Source: Promethearchaeota archaeon (GTDB lineage Archaea; Asgardarchaeota; Lokiarchaeia; Sigyniarchaeales; SOKP01). Taken from it: a stretch of DNA of 64,000 bases. The DNA is taken from the NCBI GenBank assembly GCA_019057795.1, contig JAHLWS010000078.1, positions 124,001 through 188,000 on the forward strand, written 5' to 3'. Positions 1 to 8,777 of the stretch are shown piece after piece; position 1 is the first letter of the stretch, and every line of letters begins with the position of its first letter. The notes beneath the pieces were generated by a model. It did no database searches. It was not told where the DNA came from and was given only the letters and a program-made list of their open reading frames with translations. The translations under genes and the position numbers were made by a program.

Positions 1-1821
1 GAATTTTATCTACCCAAAAATGCTAACTTAAGAGTTATTGCAAGTACGGTTGTATATACTACAGCTCTTTATGTTAAAAAATTGCCCATATTAACCACAA
101 GAAAGATTGGAAACATTGCTGCTGCTACTCCCAGCAATATAAGTAGGTATTATAGAAGATATTTTGAGAAATTATATCCTCGAGAAAACTTTGAGATATA
201 CGGATTTAAACGTATAAAATTAATTATTTCACTATATTTTTTTGAATTATTAAAGAATTCAAAGTTAAGAACATCCGAACTCATTTCAAACCTAGAAAAG
301 GAGATATATAGTGAATTTTTTAAGGAAGAATTTGGAGAATATTTTACAAAAGACATTGAAATACTCCGTAATATGGTAACTCAATATCGAGATAAATTTA
401 TTAAATACTTTTCTGATCTAGCTGAAATTGTTAAATTATTAGCAAATACAAGTAAAATTCATAAAGAAATTGGAGCAAAGGTATATCTCAAACCTATTAT
501 CGACCTTTTAAATGAAGAAAACTTTAACTTGTTTCAAAAATCTCGTTTTGTTTTTTCCGTTAGAGAAATATATGATAGTTTAAGACATAAAAATCCGGAT
601 CTTTTTCCTCCTCGAGCTTATCAAACAAAAGATAGAAATGTTACGAATAAACAGAGAACTAAAACCGATAAAGATTTGATAAGAATAATTGGAAGTAGAT
701 TAAAAATATATGCCATAAAAAATATCTATAAAGGTAAGTATTTTAAAAACGGACAAGGAAAGTGTCAAGAATGTCAAGAAGAAAAAATGCTTATAAATAC
801 CGACATTTCAAGATTGAATGCTCTAGAATTTCACCACACTTCTGAGAAAGAAAATCATTTTACTGCCAATAGACTTTATGAATTATTTACTAAAAATTTA
901 CGTAATTTGAATTTGTTAGAATGGTTAATCGAGCTAATGGAAGCAGAAGAGGTGGTTCTTGTATGCAGAAATCACCATCGTATATTGGAAGAAAAGTACT
1001 ATGGATATTTTCATTATCTTATAAATTGGAAAAATTTATTCTGTTATCCACCAGAGGTAATACATGCACTCATTAGGATTTCAGTAGATACATTTTATAA
1101 AACAAAACGATTATCTGTAAACAAGAAAGCGGGTATTAGGGATGCAATTGCTAGATATATGAAAAAAAGGTATATTATAGAATTTTTTTATGGTGGTTCT
1201 TGTCATACTTGTGGAGAATTCCATACAAATAATCACTTACCAGCTTTCGTTTATCATCACAAAAATGAAGAGTCTAAAACGGTTAATATTAGTAAAGTAT
1301 ATCATCTTACTTGTTCTGAAATTATTCAAATCATTATAAAAGAGCAAGGTGGATATGTTTGTTCGAATTGTCATAGATTACTTCATTATAACAAATTTAT
1401 CCCCTTATTAGACGATATTTATAAAGATAAAAATATGATTAAAAGGATTATTAAAGACTATAATCGTATTCTCAGAGCATTTTCCCCCATTGAAAGTGTA
1501 GATATTAGAAAGAAGAGTCCTTTAATTAAACCTACTTTAGATACAGATAGCTTTATGAAGTTCTTAATAGCAATTTATGAGATTTCAAAGATGGGTAAAG
1601 AAGTCAATAATACTGAATTAAAAGAATATTTAAGCTATCACGATGTATCGTCCATAACAAGAATTTTTAGAAGAAAAGCTGATATTATTGGTAATTATAT
1701 CAGTATAATAAAAGGAGTTTCCAAATCTAGTCCTACTAAATACAAATTAAATGAAAAAGGAAAAAAAGTTATTTCCTTATTTCAAAAATTTAAGGATTTT
1801 TACGCTATTAGTTCAAATTAA
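1..1821 (+). CDS. TFB-like cyclin repeat fused to two HNH-like zinc modules (5' end outside window)
   Basis: The frame is open from base 1, so the gene begins before the window; the TTG at 82 is an internal codon rather than the likely start. The first roughly 55 residues (alanine-rich helix, LTTRKIGNIAAATPSNISRY, then a conserved Y/R-rich helix) resemble the end of the second cyclin repeat of transcription factor B. Counting from base 82, two treble-clef/HNH-like units follow: CQEC near 228, HH near 251 and CRNHH near 295; then CHTC near 374, HH near 393 and CSNCH near 427. The last 90 residues look like a winged helix. A nuclease or DNA-binding protein built on a TFB end is the best reading. 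The start of iolM lies 68 nt downstream on the same strand. Alternative: a degenerate TFB paralogue carrying an inserted homing endonuclease. The TFB similarity is by eye only. Confidence 0.55.
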   Translation, partial: EFYLPKNANLRVIASTVVYTTALYVKKLPILTTRKIGNIAAATPSNISRYYRRYFEKLYPRENFEIYGFKRIKLIISLYFFELLKNSKLRTSELISNLEKEIYSEFFKEEFGEYFTKDIEILRNMVTQYRDKFIKYFSDLAEIVKLLANTSKIHKEIGAKVYLKPIIDLLNEENFNLFQKSRFVFSVREIYDSLRHKNPDLFPPRAYQTKDRNVTNKQRTKTDKDLIRIIGSRLKIYAIKNIYKGKYFKNGQGKCQECQEEKMLINTDISRLNALEFHHTSEKENHFTANRLYELFTKNLRNLNLLEWLIELMEAEEVVLVCRNHHRILEEKYYGYFHYLINWKNLFCYPPEVIHALIRISVDTFYKTKRLSVNKKAGIRDAIARYMKKRYIIEFFYGGSCHTCGEFHTNNHLPAFVYHHKNEESKTVNISKVYHLTCSEIIQIIIKEQGGYVCSNCHRLLHYNKFIPLLDDIYKDKNMIKRIIKDYNRILRAFSPIESVDIRKKSPLIKPTLDTDSFMKFLIAIYEISKMGKEVNNTELKEYLSYHDVSSITRIFRRKADIIGNYISIIKGVSKSSPTKYKLNEKGKKVISLFQKFKDFYAISSN

Positions 1822-1889
1822 AATAACATGTCAATTTATATTATTTTTTGAATTTATTAAATCAATTATATACTAAATATTTAAAAAAA

Positions 1890-3098
1890 ATGAAAGCTAT
1901 AGAATTAAGAGCAAAATGGGATCCTAAACCAGATTTCAAACTTGGTTTAAAGGATAATGATGGAAAGCTTACTTATCTCGGTTCTCAAGTTTGGAGAGGT
2001 CCACATATAAGTGTTGTGGATAAGGAAAAGCCAAAGATTCTTCCAAATGAAGTGCTTATCAGAGTAAAACGCTGTGGAATTCTTTAAAGATTTGTTTTAA
2101 AGAACACAATATGCGGCTCTGATGTTCATATGAATCAGGCTTACGATGATGGGTATATCTATTATCCTGGGCTAACAGCATTTCCAGTAACCCTCGGACA
2201 TGAATTTGCAGGAGAAATTGTTGAAGTAGGATCTCAAGCAATAAGTAAAAGGACTGGGAAACATTATGAAATAGGAGAGCCTGTAACCGTAGAAGAAATG
2301 GCATGGTGTGGTGAATGCAAACCTTGTTGTGATGGATATCCGAATCATTGCGAACGATTACAAGAAATTGGTTTTTCTATAGATGGAGCGTTTGCCGAGT
2401 ACATAACGGTTCCAGCAAAACTTTGTTGGAGTTTAAAGAAATTAGAAAGAAATTACGATGATGTTTTTAAAATTGGTAGCTTGGTTGAACCAACTTCAGT
2501 TGCTTTCAATGCAGTTATTGAGAGAGGTGGAGGCATTCGTCCAGGAGAAAATGTTATAATCTTGGGGGCTGGACCAATTGGATTAGTCTCTACTAAAATA
2601 TTGAAGACCGCAGGAGCGGGGTTATGCATTGTTTCAGAACCTGAAGAACATCGAGCGTCGTTAGCTAAACAAATGGGAGCCGACTATGTTATTAATCCTC
2701 TTAAAGAAAACTTTGTAGAAAAAGTAAAAGAATATACCGACAATGAAGGTGCAGCGCTATATCTTGAAGCTACAGGATTGCCACAAGTAGTAACTGATGA
2801 CATTCAAAATGCTATTTGGGAATGCAAGGCGGTTAATAGTACCGTCGTAATAGTTGCAAGAGCGGAACAAAGAATGCCAGTGTGTGGAGAGTTTTTTCAA
2901 GTCAAAAGGGCTAGAATTGTAGGAGCTCAAGGGCACTCAGGACACGGAACTTTTTTCAACGTAATTAGTTCGATGGCAGCTGGTATGGATGTTACTCCGA
3001 TGATTACAAAAGAAATTTCTCTTGAAGAAGTCCCAGAAAACATAAAACTTTTACAAACTGATAGAAAAAATTGCAAAATCTCCGCAATTATAAACTAA
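1890..3098 (+). CDS. iolM: scyllo-inosose 3-dehydrogenase-like Zn alcohol dehydrogenase, interrupted by a 30-nt insertion
   Basis: A zinc-dependent medium-chain dehydrogenase closely resembling the Thermotoga maritima inositol enzyme IolM (TM0412 type), recognisable from RAKWDPKPDFKLG, PVTLGHEF, the structural zinc cysteines in WCGECKPCCDGYPNHC, the Rossmann GAGPIGL and QGHSGHGTF. It should oxidise scyllo-inosose with NAD. The best start is the ATG at 1890, because upstream in-frame codons do not match the family. After codon 64 (RCGI) the frame meets TAA at 2085. The conserved continuation CGSDVH resumes at 2112 in the same frame, so the protein would be complete (about 392 aa) if 30 nt were removed or bypassed. 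The insertion lies directly before the catalytic zinc cysteine. Without removal or bypass the product is a 65-residue fragment. It neighbours iolO and iolN. Confidence 0.8.
2081..2110 (+). other. 30-nt in-frame hairpin insertion in iolM (candidate mRNA intron or bypass element)
   Basis: The extra segment can be placed at 2078-2107 up to 2082-2111, because short matching bases at both ends make the exact edge ambiguous. It contains TAA in frame and a perfect 9-bp inverted repeat, TTCTTTAAA (2080-2088) with TTTAAAGAA (2096-2104), around a 7-nt loop. Below the stem, TGTG (2073-2076) can pair with CACA (2105-2108), leaving a 3-nt bulge GAA on the 5' side. This resembles a bulge-helix-bulge splice substrate. 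Cutting at the usual bulge positions on both sides would remove 32 nt and break the frame, while removal of 30 nt restores it. A translational bypass or a genuine inactivating insertion are alternatives. Confidence 0.6.
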
Positions 3099-3105
3099 TA
3101 TGGGA

Positions 3106-3918
3106 CTACAAAATCGATCTTAAATATTGCAAAGAGCTTTTCGCTACTTCTTCAAAAGAAGGCTTCATAATTGTTTCAATTGAAACAAATTCGCTATACC
3201 CTGCGTTTTTAAAAATACTTAGAAAAGTTTTAAAATCAAAATGCCCTGAACCGGGAGCTCTTCGAGTTGTATCTGCTAAGTGTACATGTCCGACATGACG
3301 GGCCACTTCTTTTAAATTCTCCCAAACATAGATAGGATCTTCTTCTAAATGCGTATGAAATGAATCAACTAGCAACTTTAAGTACTCTGATCCTATTTCT
3401 TCAATTAATTTTAATGATTGAGAAATCGTATTATAGGAATCTATTTCGAAACGATTAATAGGCTCAAACACGAGCATTACGTTATTGTCTTCAGCTAACT
3501 TACAACATTCTTTTAAGGAAGAAATAATGTTTAACCTTTCTTTATTTGGATTACTATTGTGTTTGAAACGACCTCTTATTAACCCTATTATGACTTTAGA
3601 TCGCGTTTCTCGAGCAAAATTAATGTATTTTTCAATTCTTTCTATCGCTTTTTCCCGATTAGACTTTTCAGTATCTCCAAAAGAATACCCATAACGTATA
3701 TATGTGCTCCCTGTGCCAAGAGCAGAGATTTTTAATTCGTAAGATTCCGCAATTTCCACAATTTTATCAACATCGATTTTTTCAGGTTCAAGAAGGCTTA
3801 ATTCTACCCCATCATACTGTAAAGGCGCTAGTAATTGGCATAACGACGAAAACTTTTTGATTATGCCCTCTTTGTTGCTTTTAGATTCGTTTAATCCGGC
3901 AACTATACTAAGCAACAT
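3106..3918 (-). CDS. iolO: 5-keto-L-gluconate epimerase-like TIM-barrel protein
   Basis: A sugar-phosphate isomerase/epimerase family TIM barrel of 270 residues, resembling Thermotoga IolO (TM0416 type). It shares ISALGTGSTYIRYGYSFGD, VIIGLIRGR, VFEPINRFEIDSYNTI, LLVDSFHTHLEEDPI, HVHLADTTRRAPGSGHFDF and the terminal FVSIE. The Glu of FEP, the Asp of VDSFH, the His of HVHLAD and the Glu of SIE are the expected divalent-metal ligands. In the Thermotoga pathway this enzyme converts 5-keto-L-gluconate to D-tagaturonate. It is convergent with iolM, with 7 nt between the stop codons. No IolG-type inositol dehydrogenase is visible in the window. A related 3-epimerase specificity cannot be excluded. 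Confidence 0.75.
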   Translation of the reverse strand: MLLSIVAGLNESKSNKEGIIKKFSSLCQLLAPLQYDGVELSLLEPEKIDVDKIVEIAESYELKISALGTGSTYIRYGYSFGDTEKSNREKAIERIEKYINFARETRSKVIIGLIRGRFKHNSNPNKERLNIISSLKECCKLAEDNNVMLVFEPINRFEIDSYNTISQSLKLIEEIGSEYLKLLVDSFHTHLEEDPIYVWENLKEVARHVGHVHLADTTRRAPGSGHFDFKTFLSIFKNAGYSEFVSIETIMKPSFEEVAKSSLQYLRSIL

Positions 3919-4011
3919 ATACTTATCTAAATCTGTTATTATTAAAATATTTATCAGATGTGAATGACTAAAATTATTAATATAGAATTAATTTTTAGGT
4001 GAAAATAAAAA

Positions 4012-4065
4012 ATGGGAAAATGGAACCTTCCTCCATCTGGCGGACACAAATATATAAGAATTTAA
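4012..4065 (+). pseudogene. Remnant of a second iolN 5' end
   Basis: A 17-codon open stretch begins ATG-GGA-AAA-TGG and reads MGKWNLPPSGGHKYIRI before TAA. It matches the first residues of the full iolN at 5887 (MTKWNLPP, then RGH). The leader is also similar: a purine-rich stretch with AGGTGAAA before the ATG here, and AGGTAAAA before the ATG at 5887. The remnant runs directly into the 3' end of the LAGLIDADG gene on the other strand. It is best explained as the displaced original start of iolN, separated from the rest of the gene by the nuclease gene. It is probably not functional. Confidence 0.7.
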
Positions 4066-5726
4066 TTATTTATCCAATCTTTAAGTTTTTGTTCACATTC
4101 TCTTTTTAATTTAGGATTATACTTATTCTTCCTCCAATAACCCATTGGTGGTTTATCAATCCTAGATAATTTGCATAACTTATCAATATCCTTAGGTAAA
4201 ACTCCTAATATTTTGGCTATTCTATTTTGGGGGATCTCCCATATTATCTCTTCTATATTCTCTTTAGGAATATTGGCTAAATTTTCTCTATTCTGTTCTA
4301 ATATAGGAGATTTCTTAATAGCTATAGCAGCTATTCTTGCTCTTTTTATACTTTCCTCTAAAGGAGTAAGATAAATTCTTTTTCTTGGTAAAGAATCTTT
4401 ATAATTATCTAAAATTTTATTAAATAGTTGTACTCCTAAGAACAATCTATAAGCATTTACATTTTTATTATCTCTGGTTACTAGATTATCAATGTTAAAT
4501 TTTTCTTTAATTTGTTCAAGAAATTTTCGATTTCCCGATGTAATTTTTGAAGTTCCTTTAGTTCCATCACCATCAAAATAACCTAATAGGAAAGCTAGTT
4601 CTATTTCACGATTAGGAAGTATAGGGTATTCAATTTTAAGAGATTTGTTAGGAATACAACCATGACTATTTAAATCATCAAACATCCTTTTACTGCTAAT
4701 TCGTATACGCACATTATTGTCAATATATTCTTTCTTCTCTTTATTAGCTCCCGAAAAATCAACATACTTATCAATTAATATTTCATCTTTCAAATTTACT
4801 TTTAGAGTTACTTTTTTAGATTTAGTATCCTTTTTTATATAAATAGAGCCATCTGAATACATCACACCTAACCAATATCCTTTTTCTTTAGTATTTATTA
4901 ATTCAAAACAATTGTCAATTAAATTTGGATGTGCTACATTCTCTCTTAAAACTCGTCGCTTTTCTAACCCTAATTCCTTTTCTTTATCTAGAACATAGTG
5001 ATGATCAATCCATATACTTTTAATATTTTTAAATTTAGCTATATTACTAGCTGCTTTTGTAGTTAACATAAGCTGATCAATTATGTACATCTCAATAATT
5101 CTTTCCTTATTTATAATCTTAACACATTTTAATAATTCTTCCTTGTCTTTATCTAATAAATCTTGATTTGTTTTAATGAAATCAACAAATGCAGGTCTTA
5201 AAACAACTCCTTTATTTGCTTTTTGCTTTCTTTTTTCAAAATAATCATTAAAAAGAGATAATAGCTTTGGATGAAATAATGTATTTTCAAAATAATTTTT
5301 ATCTCTATCCTTCAAATATTTTAGTCTAATTCTATCCAACTGTTCTTTATATTCTATTCTGTTTTCATGAGGATTTTTATCAATTTCTAAACTGCAATCT
5401 GGAATAAAGGTTCTCTCATTATTTTCTTGCATTTCGAGGGAGGGAGTAAAACTTCGCTCTTCATTCTTGATATTGAAGTTTAACTTAGGTGTAAAAGTTA
5501 TATTCACAAAATCTTCAGATATTTCAGCAGAAGGATTGAAGCTAGTAGTTTCTTGTTTAAGATCTGGAGTAAAAAATCTTTCTTTATCCAATTTTGGTAT
5601 TTTTAAAGATGGAAAGAATATATTGTCTTCTTTAGATTTACCTTTGTAAATATCTGAATTATTCTCTTTAGATTTAACCTCTTTCCAACTCTTTCTGTTC
5701 TTATATTCATTACCATATTTGGACAT
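4062..5726 (-). CDS. LAGLIDADG homing endonuclease-like protein with long repeat-bearing N-terminus
   Basis: Two LAGLIDADG-type helices are visible, YWLGVMYSDGS near residues 284-294 and AFLLGYFDGDG near 378-388, spaced as in a single-chain two-motif homing endonuclease. Both end in the acidic residue needed for metal-dependent DNA cleavage. The protein is long (554 aa). Residues 1-160 are charged, probably disordered, and carry about seven short F-x-P-x-L-like repeats (near 37, 51, 63, 78, 93, 107 and 151). Residues 160-280 are a basic helical region. The C-terminus (about 440-554) contains a helix-turn-helix-like stretch (IPQNRIAKILGVLPKDIDKL). It is freestanding, antisense to its surroundings, and lies between a fragment of the iolN start and intact iolN. 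No intein or intron boundary is visible. Confidence 0.85.
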   Translation of the reverse strand: MSKYGNEYKNRKSWKEVKSKENNSDIYKGKSKEDNIFFPSLKIPKLDKERFFTPDLKQETTSFNPSAEISEDFVNITFTPKLNFNIKNEERSFTPSLEMQENNERTFIPDCSLEIDKNPHENRIEYKEQLDRIRLKYLKDRDKNYFENTLFHPKLLSLFNDYFEKRKQKANKGVVLRPAFVDFIKTNQDLLDKDKEELLKCVKIINKERIIEMYIIDQLMLTTKAASNIAKFKNIKSIWIDHHYVLDKEKELGLEKRRVLRENVAHPNLIDNCFELINTKEKGYWLGVMYSDGSIYIKKDTKSKKVTLKVNLKDEILIDKYVDFSGANKEKKEYIDNNVRIRISSKRMFDDLNSHGCIPNKSLKIEYPILPNREIELAFLLGYFDGDGTKGTSKITSGNRKFLEQIKEKFNIDNLVTRDNKNVNAYRLFLGVQLFNKILDNYKDSLPRKRIYLTPLEESIKRARIAAIAIKKSPILEQNRENLANIPKENIEEIIWEIPQNRIAKILGVLPKDIDKLCKLSRIDKPPMGYWRKNKYNPKLKRECEQKLKDWINN

Positions 5727-5886
5727 AAAAACTTCCCGTATTTTTTTTAATTGTTGAGAAATTTATTATTATATTCCAGTAAAAAATTTGGAGTGATCTA
5801 AATTTTAAACTTAAAAATCATTATTTCAAATAGAAATAATTTGAAGAATTAATAGTATGATGAAAAAGAAAAATAGGTAAAATTAA

Positions 5887-6867
5887 ATGACAAAATGGAA
5901 TTTACCACCTGAATATAGTAAGTGCAGAGGACATATGGACTTACCGGATGGAATTTATCTCCAAAATATGAACATTTCTGAAATTCGAGAACGCGTAAAA
6001 AAAAATGACGTTATAATCATCCCAATCGGGTCTACTGAAAACCACGGTCCAGCAGCTTGTATAGGAGAAGATACATTTTTAGTAACGAGAATGGCTGAAA
6101 TAATAGCGCAAAAAACGGGTTGTACAGTTGCCCAACCAACTTGGTACGGTTCTCATCCATATCATCACGTTGGAATGCCTGGTACCATAATAGTTCCTGA
6201 AGAAACATTTAAGGGACTTTTGCGAGCTATAATGGCTGGTTGTTGGAACATGGGTTTTAGAAAAATGATCCTATTAAATGGTCATGGTCACGAGTATGTT
6301 ATCCCGAGCGCAATTCACGAGTGGGCCAAAAACTATCAATTACCTGCCGTAATTTGTAATGTTAACTGGTATCACGCAATTCCAGAATATTGTAAGGATA
6401 AAGAACACGGAGGCCCTTTTGAAACTCCTTTCGTTCATGCAGATGAAGCAGAAACCTCATTTTCAATGACACTCTTTCCAGAAATGATAAGAAAAATTGA
6501 TTCTAGCGAAGATAACGAAGTTGTTGGATGGATGCCTGATGGACATGTTGATAAAGCTGGAAATATCTATCAAAAACCAATCCGATGGTATGGACAAATA
6601 GGGTTTGGACCAATTGAACTTGCAGCATATCCTGAAGGGCATGTAGGATGTCCAAGTAAAGCAACTTTCGAGAAAGGCGAACCTGGTATGGAGGCTTTTT
6701 TAGATTACTTAGAGAAATTAGTCGTTGATATATTGAAGACTTTTCCACCAGGAAAATTACCCCCTACTGATCAAATTACGCAACGAGATCCGAAAGAAAT
6801 TGAACCGTATTTAAAAGGACCTTTAAATGGTGGAAAAAGTATTTATGAATTGAGATATCCACCTTAA
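5887..6867 (+). CDS. iolN: Creatininase-family hydrolase, probable diketo-inositol hydrolase
   Basis: A creatininase-family amidohydrolase fold (326 aa) with the usual metal-binding stretches: IGSTENHGPA near residue 50, YGSHPYHHVGMPGT near 95, LNGHGHE near 130 and HADEAETS near 185. In the Thermotoga inositol pathway the family member IolN opens the ring of the diketo-inositol made by IolM and yields 5-keto-L-gluconate for IolO. The presence of iolM and iolO in the same 5 kb supports this role over creatinine hydrolysis. The start follows AGGTAAAATTAA with good spacing. The 5' end is duplicated at 4012-4065 on the other side of the LAGLIDADG gene, so the present start may have been supplied with that insertion. 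A T-run just after the stop could end transcription. Confidence 0.7.
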   Translation: MTKWNLPPEYSKCRGHMDLPDGIYLQNMNISEIRERVKKNDVIIIPIGSTENHGPAACIGEDTFLVTRMAEIIAQKTGCTVAQPTWYGSHPYHHVGMPGTIIVPEETFKGLLRAIMAGCWNMGFRKMILLNGHGHEYVIPSAIHEWAKNYQLPAVICNVNWYHAIPEYCKDKEHGGPFETPFVHADEAETSFSMTLFPEMIRKIDSSEDNEVVGWMPDGHVDKAGNIYQKPIRWYGQIGFGPIELAAYPEGHVGCPSKATFEKGEPGMEAFLDYLEKLVVDILKTFPPGKLPPTDQITQRDPKEIEPYLKGPLNGGKSIYELRYPP

Positions 6868-6982
6868 TTATTTTTTTTCTTATTCTATATATCCCAACCT
6901 TTTAGGATAATTTAAAATAATTATTTTATTTCATTGATTTTTAAAAAAAATTTAAAAGAAACTTAAAAAAAAAGTATATAAG

Positions 6983-7489
6983 TTAGAATTTGGACCCACA
7001 ATATGCGCAATATACGGCTTCATCCTTACTAATAGGCGTTCCACAGTTGGGACAAAATTTTGAATGTTCTTGAATAATAGCCTCTTCCGCCTTCTCAACT
7101 CGCATTGACTCAGCGTCTCCGGTTTGGGTGGAAAATTGACCTTTTAACCTACCTGAAGATTTCAAGTCTAAAATAATCGCTCGAATATCTCTGACTGAAA
7201 TGCCCGTGTTATTACTTATCTCTTCTACGGAAATATTGGGATTGTGTTCAAATTCATGCGATACAACATTTTTTAATTTACTACGATTAGTAAAGGCGGC
7301 AATTTGACTTACTAAAATAGCGGTTCCTATCCCAATCCAAAGAAAACTCATCCAGTTTACTCCACCAAATTGCCGAAAACCATCAACTAATCCGATAATA
7401 CCCCAGTAGAAAAATATGCCTGCGAATATTAAAGCACATATCGAGAAACCATTAATATATTGGTCTTTTTTATATTTCATCTCTATCAT
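6983..7489 (-). CDS. Small membrane protein with winged-helix and C-terminal zinc ribbon
   Basis: A 168-residue protein with two predicted transmembrane helices near residues 15-33 and 44-63, then a winged-helix-like part (NISVEEISNNTGISVRDIRAIILDL near 85-110). It ends in a zinc ribbon, CPNCG...CAYCG, near 146-166. It could be a membrane-tethered DNA- or RNA-binding protein. The adjacent upstream gene on the same strand is a clear paralogue with the same three-part order. Either the ATG at 7489 or the one at 7480 (MKYKK) could start it. I do not recognise a named family. Confidence 0.7.
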   Translation of the reverse strand: MIEMKYKKDQYINGFSICALIFAGIFFYWGIIGLVDGFRQFGGVNWMSFLWIGIGTAILVSQIAAFTNRSKLKNVVSHEFEHNPNISVEEISNNTGISVRDIRAIILDLKSSGRLKGQFSTQTGDAESMRVEKAEEAIIQEHSKFCPNCGTPISKDEAVYCAYCGSKF

Positions 7490-7622
7490 TTATAATTGAT
7501 TTTTAATTAAATAAAAATGCCATTAAATATATCTCTTCTATGGTCCAATTTTTAGAAACTATTGATTCAGATTTTAAAACTTATTAAAATAAAAAGTAAA
7601 ATAAAAATTTATATGTTATTTG

Positions 7623-8108
7623 TTAAACCTTTGCTCCACAGTAAGCACAATATAATGCAGATTCCTTCTTAATAGGTGTGCCACAATTTGCACAGTAGTT
7701 CCCTTTCGCTTGAGCCTCTGGTTGATTAGAAATTGTAACTTCCACATATTTTGCTTCGCCTGTTTTAGTCGAAAATTTCCCTCTTAACTCTCCCCTTGCT
7801 TTCAAGTCTAACACTATTGCTCGAACATCTTTAATCGTAATTCCAGTTTTTCTAGCAATTTCCTCAATTGAAGCGTTAGGATTTTGCTCAAATTCTTGTT
7901 TAACTACTGTTCTTAGTTTGCTTCTATTAGTAAGTTTATATATTTGGCTTGAGATTATGGATATTCCAATAGCAATTAAAATGAAGCCAAACCACCACCA
8001 GAACCCCCAATTAATTAAATTATTAAAACCCCAATACAAGAAAGCTCCTGCAATAATTAACCCGCAAATGCTAAATCCTTCATTGTATTCATTTCGTTCG
8101 TAATGCAT
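7623..8108 (-). CDS. Paralogue of the zinc-ribbon/winged-helix membrane protein
   Basis: A 161-residue paralogue of the gene at 6983-7489. Two membrane helices lie near 13-30 and 34-53, then a helix-turn-helix (SIEEIARKTGITIKDVRAI near 82-100), then a C-terminal CANCG...CAYCG zinc ribbon. The two genes are tandem on the minus strand, 133 nt apart, and probably arose by duplication. Conservation is strongest in the helix-turn-helix and the final zinc ribbon, so both halves are likely functional. The gap between the genes is AT-rich with no further open frame. Confidence 0.7.
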   Translation of the reverse strand: MHYERNEYNEGFSICGLIIAGAFLYWGFNNLINWGFWWWFGFILIAIGISIISSQIYKLTNRSKLRTVVKQEFEQNPNASIEEIARKTGITIKDVRAIVLDLKARGELRGKFSTKTGEAKYVEVTISNQPEAQAKGNYCANCGTPIKKESALYCAYCGAKV

Positions 8109-8278
8109 TTTTAATAATCACTTCTTCTTTATATGAAATAATTAGTTGAATGATATATATGAGTTAAAGAGACCAATATTTATATTATTTTTATATTAAT
8201 TACATTAATTATTTGGATTTGATTTTGATCTATTTGAATTACAAAAGATTTAGTTTATCTTGAGAATAGTTTAAAATT

Positions 8279-8635
8279 TTAAGGAGGAGTGACCGATCGG
8301 TTAATAATTTTAAAGATATCTTTCACGTCAACTTGGTCCTCAGTTAAAAGGATAATTAACTTTTCGAGAATTTTTATAGATAAAATATAATAATTATCAG
8401 AATGAATTATAGTAAAATCTGGACTGTGTAAACCTATACTCTCGGTTGTTTCCTCTGCTAATTCATATAATTGAGAAATATTTAAAGAAATAGAAGCTTT
8501 GTTAAACTCTTCCTCATTTATATAAGACTTTTTAATTACTCCATTTTCCGATGATATCAATATGAAATAAACTGCTGGCCCTAATTCGCTAACAAGTGAA
8601 TTTAAAATTAAATCTAAATCTATCAAAACAGTCAT
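8279..8635 (-). CDS. Roadblock/LC7-like protein
   Basis: A 118-residue alpha/beta protein with the roadblock/LC7 (MglB-like) pattern. An N-terminal helix is followed by strands (AVYFILISSENGVIKKSYI), a helix carrying SLNISQLYELAEET, then two strands (FTIIHSDNYYILSIKIL, EKLIILLTED) and a C-terminal helix. Roadblock proteins commonly dimerise and bind small Ras/Rag/MglA-type GTPases, and a GTPase of that kind is encoded at 34416-35048 in this window. The call rests on fold pattern only. The 170 nt upstream of its neighbour and the 142 nt on its other side hold no gene that I can see. Confidence 0.55.
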   Translation of the reverse strand: MTVLIDLDLILNSLVSELGPAVYFILISSENGVIKKSYINEEEFNKASISLNISQLYELAEETTESIGLHSPDFTIIHSDNYYILSIKILEKLIILLTEDQVDVKDIFKIINRSVTPP

Positions 8636-8777
8636 TTCTAAATAATTTATAAATCTTTATTTATAAATATGTTTGTGTGAAATTAATTACGAGTACGAAT
8701 GTCCCGTAAAGCTTGGAACTTAAAATTTTTTTGTAAAAAAAAAATATTTGATTTTTCAAACCTAAATAAGAACGCAA

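Noticed and set aside
2059..2304. Minus-strand open frame across the iolM insertion as a gene on its own
   Set aside because: The plus strand encodes conserved dehydrogenase residues on both sides; the minus frame is composition-driven and has no support.
4062..5726. Intein or group I intron-encoded endonuclease in iolN
   Set aside because: The gene is on the opposite strand with its own start and stop, no intein splice residues are visible, and iolN is whole on one side.
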